From Undibacterium umbellatum (GTDB lineage Bacteria; Pseudomonadota; Gammaproteobacteria; Burkholderiales; Burkholderiaceae_D): a stretch of DNA of 64,000 bases. Positions 60,705 to 64,000 of the stretch are shown one piece after another (position 1 is the first letter of the stretch; every line of letters starts with the position of its first letter). Made by a program: the position numbers and the translations under genes. The notes under the pieces were generated by a model. That model had not been told where the DNA came from and searched no databases. It saw only the letters and a list, made by a program, of their open reading frames with translations. The stretch lies in the NCBI RefSeq assembly GCF_014284125.1, contig NZ_JACOFX010000019.1, positions 48,141-112,140 of the forward strand. Reading direction: 5' to 3'.

Positions 60705-62075
60705 ATGCGTCCAACAGATAAATTACTTCGATTAGTCTCTGGTGGCAGACTGTTGTTTGGCACCACACGCGTTTCGCGCATCGTTTCCGTCTCCGCACTT
60801 TTCTTTGCTGTCTGCGCATTTGGCGCAGTTGGTGTTGCACCTCTGGCACCAGACGCATCTGACCTGCCAGTCAAGCGCATCAAACAAGAACTCAGCCTGC
60901 CTTCACTGGATGAACAGGTCGCCGCACTTGAAGCGACCGAGCAGCAATTCATCCGTGAAGCCACCTTCAAGAGCAGTGAGCAATTGGCCACGTTCTTGCA
61001 GCGTATAGGTGTGGATGACGACGAAGCGGCGCAGTTCATCAAATCAGACAGTATTGCACGCGGTATCCTGCAATTCAGAGCTGACAAAACCGTTGCAGTA
61101 AAAACGGATGATGAAGGCGAACTCCTGTGGTTGCAAACAACCGTCTCCGATGGCCCGGACAAACCGGTCAGAAACATCGTCATCAGCCGTGATAATACTG
61201 GCAAACTGACTTCGTCCGATATCACTGCCAAGCTAGAAAGACGTGTGGAAATGGCAACAGCCTATATCCGCACTGCCTTCTATCCTGCTGCTGATGATGC
61301 CCTGATCCCGCTTAACGTCACAGAACAGGTGAAGACCATGTTCGAGACCAATGTTGATTATCAGCGTCTGCAAAAGGGCGATTATTTCAATATTGTCTAT
61401 GAAAGTTTCTGGCAAAACGGCGAACGGGTCCGCACTGGCCGAGTGCTGGCGGGTGAATTTAGTAATTCTGGCAAGCTGTATCAGGCTGCCTGGTTTGAAG
61501 AAACGGGTGGTAAGGGCGGTTATTACACCTTTGACGGCAAGTCTTTGAAAAAGGCCTTCCTGAGATCGCCGATAGAATTTACTCGTATATCTTCCGGCTT
61601 CTCCATGCGAGTGCACCCAATTTCTGGTCAATGGAAAGCACATAAGGGCGTCGACTTTGCTGCTGCAACTGGGACACCGATACGCGCTGCTGCTGATGGT
61701 GTGATTGAGTCGGTCGGGCCGAGTGGTGGTTATGGCAATCTGGTTGTCATCAAACACTGGAATGGTTACAGCACTGCCTATGCACACATGAGTCGCTTTG
61801 CAACTGGTGTACATAAGGGCATGAAAGTCAGTCAGAGCGATGTGATTGGCTATGTTGGCTCTACTGGCTGGTCTACTGGTCCGCATCTGCATTATGAGTT
61901 CCGCGTCAATAATGAAGCCCGTGACCCCATGACTGTTAACATGACAGAAGCTGCACCGTTGGCGACTGCTGAAATGGCCCGTTTCAAGGGGTTTGCAGGT
62001 GACATGAACCATAGATTCAATCTGCTGCATCCAGAACGCATGGCCGAAGTCATGCGCCTGGCCAAGCGTTCCTGA
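60705..62075 (+). CDS. M23 peptidoglycan DD-endopeptidase (MepM type)
   Basis: The 456-residue envelope protease has an N-terminal membrane anchor or signal (about 25-45, IVSVSALFFAVCAFGAVGV). A LysM/Csd3-like N-terminal region follows (about 85-260: TFLQRIGVDDDEAAQFI, YFNIVYESFWQNGERV). The C-terminal M23 domain has His313 and Asp317 in HKGVDF, and His394/His396 in HLHYEF. It cuts cross-links during cell growth. It is transcribed divergently from tyrS and followed closely by a GNAT gene and anmK, all cell-wall or housekeeping genes. Confidence 0.92.
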   Translation: MRPTDKLLRLVSGGRLLFGTTRVSRIVSVSALFFAVCAFGAVGVAPLAPDASDLPVKRIKQELSLPSLDEQVAALEATEQQFIREATFKSSEQLATFLQRIGVDDDEAAQFIKSDSIARGILQFRADKTVAVKTDDEGELLWLQTTVSDGPDKPVRNIVISRDNTGKLTSSDITAKLERRVEMATAYIRTAFYPAADDALIPLNVTEQVKTMFETNVDYQRLQKGDYFNIVYESFWQNGERVRTGRVLAGEFSNSGKLYQAAWFEETGGKGGYYTFDGKSLKKAFLRSPIEFTRISSGFSMRVHPISGQWKAHKGVDFAAATGTPIRAAADGVIESVGPSGGYGNLVVIKHWNGYSTAYAHMSRFATGVHKGMKVSQSDVIGYVGSTGWSTGPHLHYEFRVNNEARDPMTVNMTEAAPLATAEMARFKGFAGDMNHRFNLLHPERMAEVMRLAKRS

Positions 62076-62085
62076 TCAGGGGCGC

Positions 62086-62610
62086 TTGAACACAACGTCT
62101 TTCTTCATACGCAAGGCAGAGGCAAGCGATGCCTCTGTCCTGACCGTTTTGATACTGCAAGTCTGGCTTGATACCTATGTTAAACAGGGTATCAGTCAAA
62201 CCATTGCTGACTATGTCCTATCTCAACTGACAACGGCACGTACGGCAAGCTATCTCGCTCAAACCAATACCCATATCCTGCTGGCAGAAAGCAATGGGCA
62301 TCTGGTCGGTTATTGTCAAACCTCGAATGGCAAGCGCCATGCCCAGGTCAGTGCCGAGCATCAGGCTGAACTCGATCATCTCTATATACACCCTGCATTT
62401 TTTGGTCGTGGCATAGCGCGTCAGTTGCTAACTGAGGCTGAAGCACATCTGCGTGAGCAGGGTGTGCAACAAGTCTGGCTGACCACCTGGGTAGGTAATG
62501 ACAGGGCACGGCACTTTTATCCACTTGCCGGTTATGCTGACATAGGTGAGACCATCTTCCGCATGGAATCTGAAGACATCGCGAATAGAATTTTCTGCAA
62601 GTCACTATAA
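62086..62610 (+). CDS. GNAT-family N-acetyltransferase
   Basis: The 174-residue acetyltransferase uses acetyl-CoA. The acceptor is unknown. The core motif is ELDHLYIHPAFFGRGIARQLLTEAE (pyrophosphate-binding Q/RxxGxG/A variant GRGIA). EQGVQQVWLTTWVGNDRARHFY and GYADIGETIFRM follow. The TTG start has AGGGGC upstream. It lies 11 bases after the M23 gene and is likely cotranscribed. Confidence 0.85.
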   Translation: MNTTSFFIRKAEASDASVLTVLILQVWLDTYVKQGISQTIADYVLSQLTTARTASYLAQTNTHILLAESNGHLVGYCQTSNGKRHAQVSAEHQAELDHLYIHPAFFGRGIARQLLTEAEAHLREQGVQQVWLTTWVGNDRARHFYPLAGYADIGETIFRMESEDIANRIFCKSL

Positions 62611-62663
62611 TGCCGGGCCGACTCTTCTATACTCTTGCTCATTAAGGATGACGAGGTATCAGC

Positions 62664-63812
62664 ATGAGCATGCAGCATGGCAACAACAATTCAACATCTA
62701 TATATATAGGCCTGATGTCAGGCACCAGCCTCGATGGGGTCGATGGTGTCATGGTGCGTTTGCCTGACCCCAGGGAGGACACGGGCGCTGGCATGCATAT
62801 CCTGGCTACTGCTTATATCCCCTTTGATGCGGAACTGCGCCAGCAAGCCATGCGCTTGCAGCAAGCCAGTGAGAATGAATTGCATCAGGAAGCTCTGCTG
62901 GCAAATGCCCTGGCCAAAACGTATGCCGCGTGCGTAAAAAAACTGCAAGCACTGGCAGAAGGGCAAGTCGTGCAGGCTATAGGCGTGCATGGGCAAACCA
63001 TCAGGCACAGACCGGAACTGGGTTATACCCGTCAGACCAATAATCCCTCCCTGCTGGCAGAGTTGACTGGCATCGACGTCATCGCCGACTTCCGCAGTCG
63101 GGATATAGCCGCTGGTGGCCAGGGCGCACCTTTGGTACCAGCCTTTCATCGCGCCGTATTTGGATGCGCAGGCACTTCTAGTGTCGTCGCCAATATCGGT
63201 GGCATCAGCAATATCAGTATCCTGGCTGCTGATGGCAGCACCCGTGGTTTTGATACTGGTCCTGGCAATGTCTTGATGGACGCCTGGATCCAGCAACATC
63301 AGGGCAAGACCTATGATGCCAATGGCGACTGGGCTGCGCAGGGCAATGTCATCCCCGCCTTGTTGGCTAGTTTGATGGATGAGGCTTATCTGCATATGTC
63401 GCCACCCAAAAGCACAGGCCGTGATCTGTTTCATCTGGCATGGTTGCAGGGCAAGCTACTGGGTTTTGAGGCAAGCAGGCCCGTCGATGTGCAGGCAACT
63501 TTGTGCGAATTCACCGCGCTGACGCTCGCAAATGATATTGTCCGCCATGCGCCAGATGCCGCCCATGTGTATGTCTGTGGTGGCGGAGCTTACAATCACC
63601 AGCTCATGCAACGCTTGCAGGTTTTATTGTCTGCCCAGTCTTGCAAGGCCATGGTGAATAGTACTGCTATCTTGGGTGTTGCTCCTGAGCAGGTGGAGGC
63701 ACTCGCATTTGCCTGGCTGGCGCAAAGATTTTGCCTGCGCCTGCCGGGCAACCTGGCCGATGTAACCGGCGCAGCAGGCGGGCGTATTCTCGGCGCGCTA
63801 TACCCTGCCTGA
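62664..63812 (+). CDS. anmK: Anhydro-N-acetylmuramic acid kinase
   Basis: AnmK phosphorylates and opens 1,6-anhydro-MurNAc for cell-wall recycling. The 382-residue length and motifs are typical: YIGLMSGTSLDGVDGVMV at the ATP-binding start, HGQTIRHRPELGYTRQ, ADFRSRDIAAGGQGAPLVP, NIGGISNISIL and GFDTGPGNVLMDAWI. It follows the GNAT gene on the same strand and ends before a strong terminator. Confidence 0.96.
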   Translation: MSMQHGNNNSTSIYIGLMSGTSLDGVDGVMVRLPDPREDTGAGMHILATAYIPFDAELRQQAMRLQQASENELHQEALLANALAKTYAACVKKLQALAEGQVVQAIGVHGQTIRHRPELGYTRQTNNPSLLAELTGIDVIADFRSRDIAAGGQGAPLVPAFHRAVFGCAGTSSVVANIGGISNISILAADGSTRGFDTGPGNVLMDAWIQQHQGKTYDANGDWAAQGNVIPALLASLMDEAYLHMSPPKSTGRDLFHLAWLQGKLLGFEASRPVDVQATLCEFTALTLANDIVRHAPDAAHVYVCGGGAYNHQLMQRLQVLLSAQSCKAMVNSTAILGVAPEQVEALAFAWLAQRFCLRLPGNLADVTGAAGGRILGALYPA

Positions 63813-63887
63813 CGATGGGTGTATTGCAATAGCAAAGTTAAGTCCAAGTCCTGGTTGCGTCCGCCCCTCTCTATATATAGGAGCAAG

Positions 63888-63924
63888 AAAACCACTCGGT
63901 GCGCGCAGCGCACTCAGTGGTTTT
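63888..63924. terminator. Rho-independent terminator after anmK
   Basis: AAAACCACT (63888-63896) pairs with AGTGGTTTT (63916-63924), with an inner GTGCGC/GCGCAC stem. Long A and T ends make it usable in both directions. Confidence 0.88.
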
Positions 63925-63963
63925 GCCTTTCTACAAACGAAGTAAATAATTACCGATAAACGC

Positions 63964-63993
63964 TTGCGAAGAAGGGCAGTAGTTTGCTATAGT
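63964..63993 (+). promoter_or_regulatory. Sigma-70-like promoter at the window end
   Basis: TTGCGA (63964-63969) and TATAGT (63988-63993) are separated by 18 bases. The gene it would drive lies beyond the window. Confidence 0.45.
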
Positions 63994-64000
63994 TCGCCTC

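Noticed and set aside
1..64000. CRISPR array, tRNA, rRNA, transposase, integrase or plasmid replication genes
   Set aside because: None was seen on either strand. The absence of a relaxase in the window does not exclude one just upstream.

Overview
The window looks like a chromosomal segment of a betaproteobacterium of the Burkholderiales, most likely Oxalobacteraceae (Undibacterium/Herbaspirillum-like). The basis is the dusB-fis-purH operon, the tyrS / M23 peptidase / anmK neighbourhood, moderate GC and the style of the housekeeping proteins. No rRNA, tRNA, CRISPR array, transposase or integrase was recognised.

Positions 1 to about 45,140 hold a type IVB secretion system (T4BSS, Dot/Icm or IncI Tra family). 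Block 1 (1-7468) reads dotH (3' end), dotG, dotF, icmC/dotE, icmD/dotP, dotO/icmB. Block 2 (8010-12626) reads dotD, dotC, dotB, icmT and a TcpQ-domain protein. Block 3 (12.7-21.5 kb) is an accessory zone: a four-gene minus-strand operon of unknown proteins with a UbiA-like membrane protein, a DsbA-like lipoprotein, a zinc-ribbon/PH protein, a ChpA-like orphan and an AbiEi-like protein. Block 4 (21.9-33.6 kb) has an icmS-like chaperone, icmV, a lytic transglycosylase, dotM, dotL (coupling ATPase), a DUF882 hydrolase, a DsbC-like protein with a duplicated N-terminal domain, and an HNH-fold protein that may stand in for DotN/IcmJ. Block 5 (33.8-45.1 kb) has dotA facing away from icmW. icmW is followed by eight exported proteins: two tandem paralogues, two IcmX-like paralogues (one fused to a muramidase domain), an M23 peptidase, and three proteins ending in Ile-Pro-Gly-Leu. 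IcmQ, IcmR, IcmF, DotU and DotI are not seen here; DotI probably lies just upstream of the window.

Positions 45.2-47.9 kb carry an HU/IHF-like gene and a two-gene cassette: a small exported protein and a DUF2235/Tle1-type lipase with a GFSRG nucleophile motif. This resembles an antibacterial phospholipase effector with periplasmic immunity protein. A 16-bp element (ACTTTTGTT[T/C]GTATAA) lies upstream of icmD, of the ChpA-like orphan and of this cassette, and nowhere else that I noticed. It suggests shared control. The arrangement is compatible with a bacterium-killing T4BSS of the kind known from the Pseudomonas putida Kib system, rather than a host-directed or conjugative one; this is inference.

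Positions 48.1-64.0 kb are housekeeping: purH, fis, dusB, ndh (type II NADH dehydrogenase), an unknown membrane protein, a pair of secreted jelly-roll-like paralogues with a LytS/LytTR two-component system, a histidine phosphatase, dtd, tyrS, an M23 peptidase, a GNAT acetyltransferase and anmK. A 120-bp palindromic repeat lies between dtd and tyrS. Rho-independent terminators are clear after icmD, dotO, the TcpQ gene, the HNH gene, the HU gene, purH and anmK.
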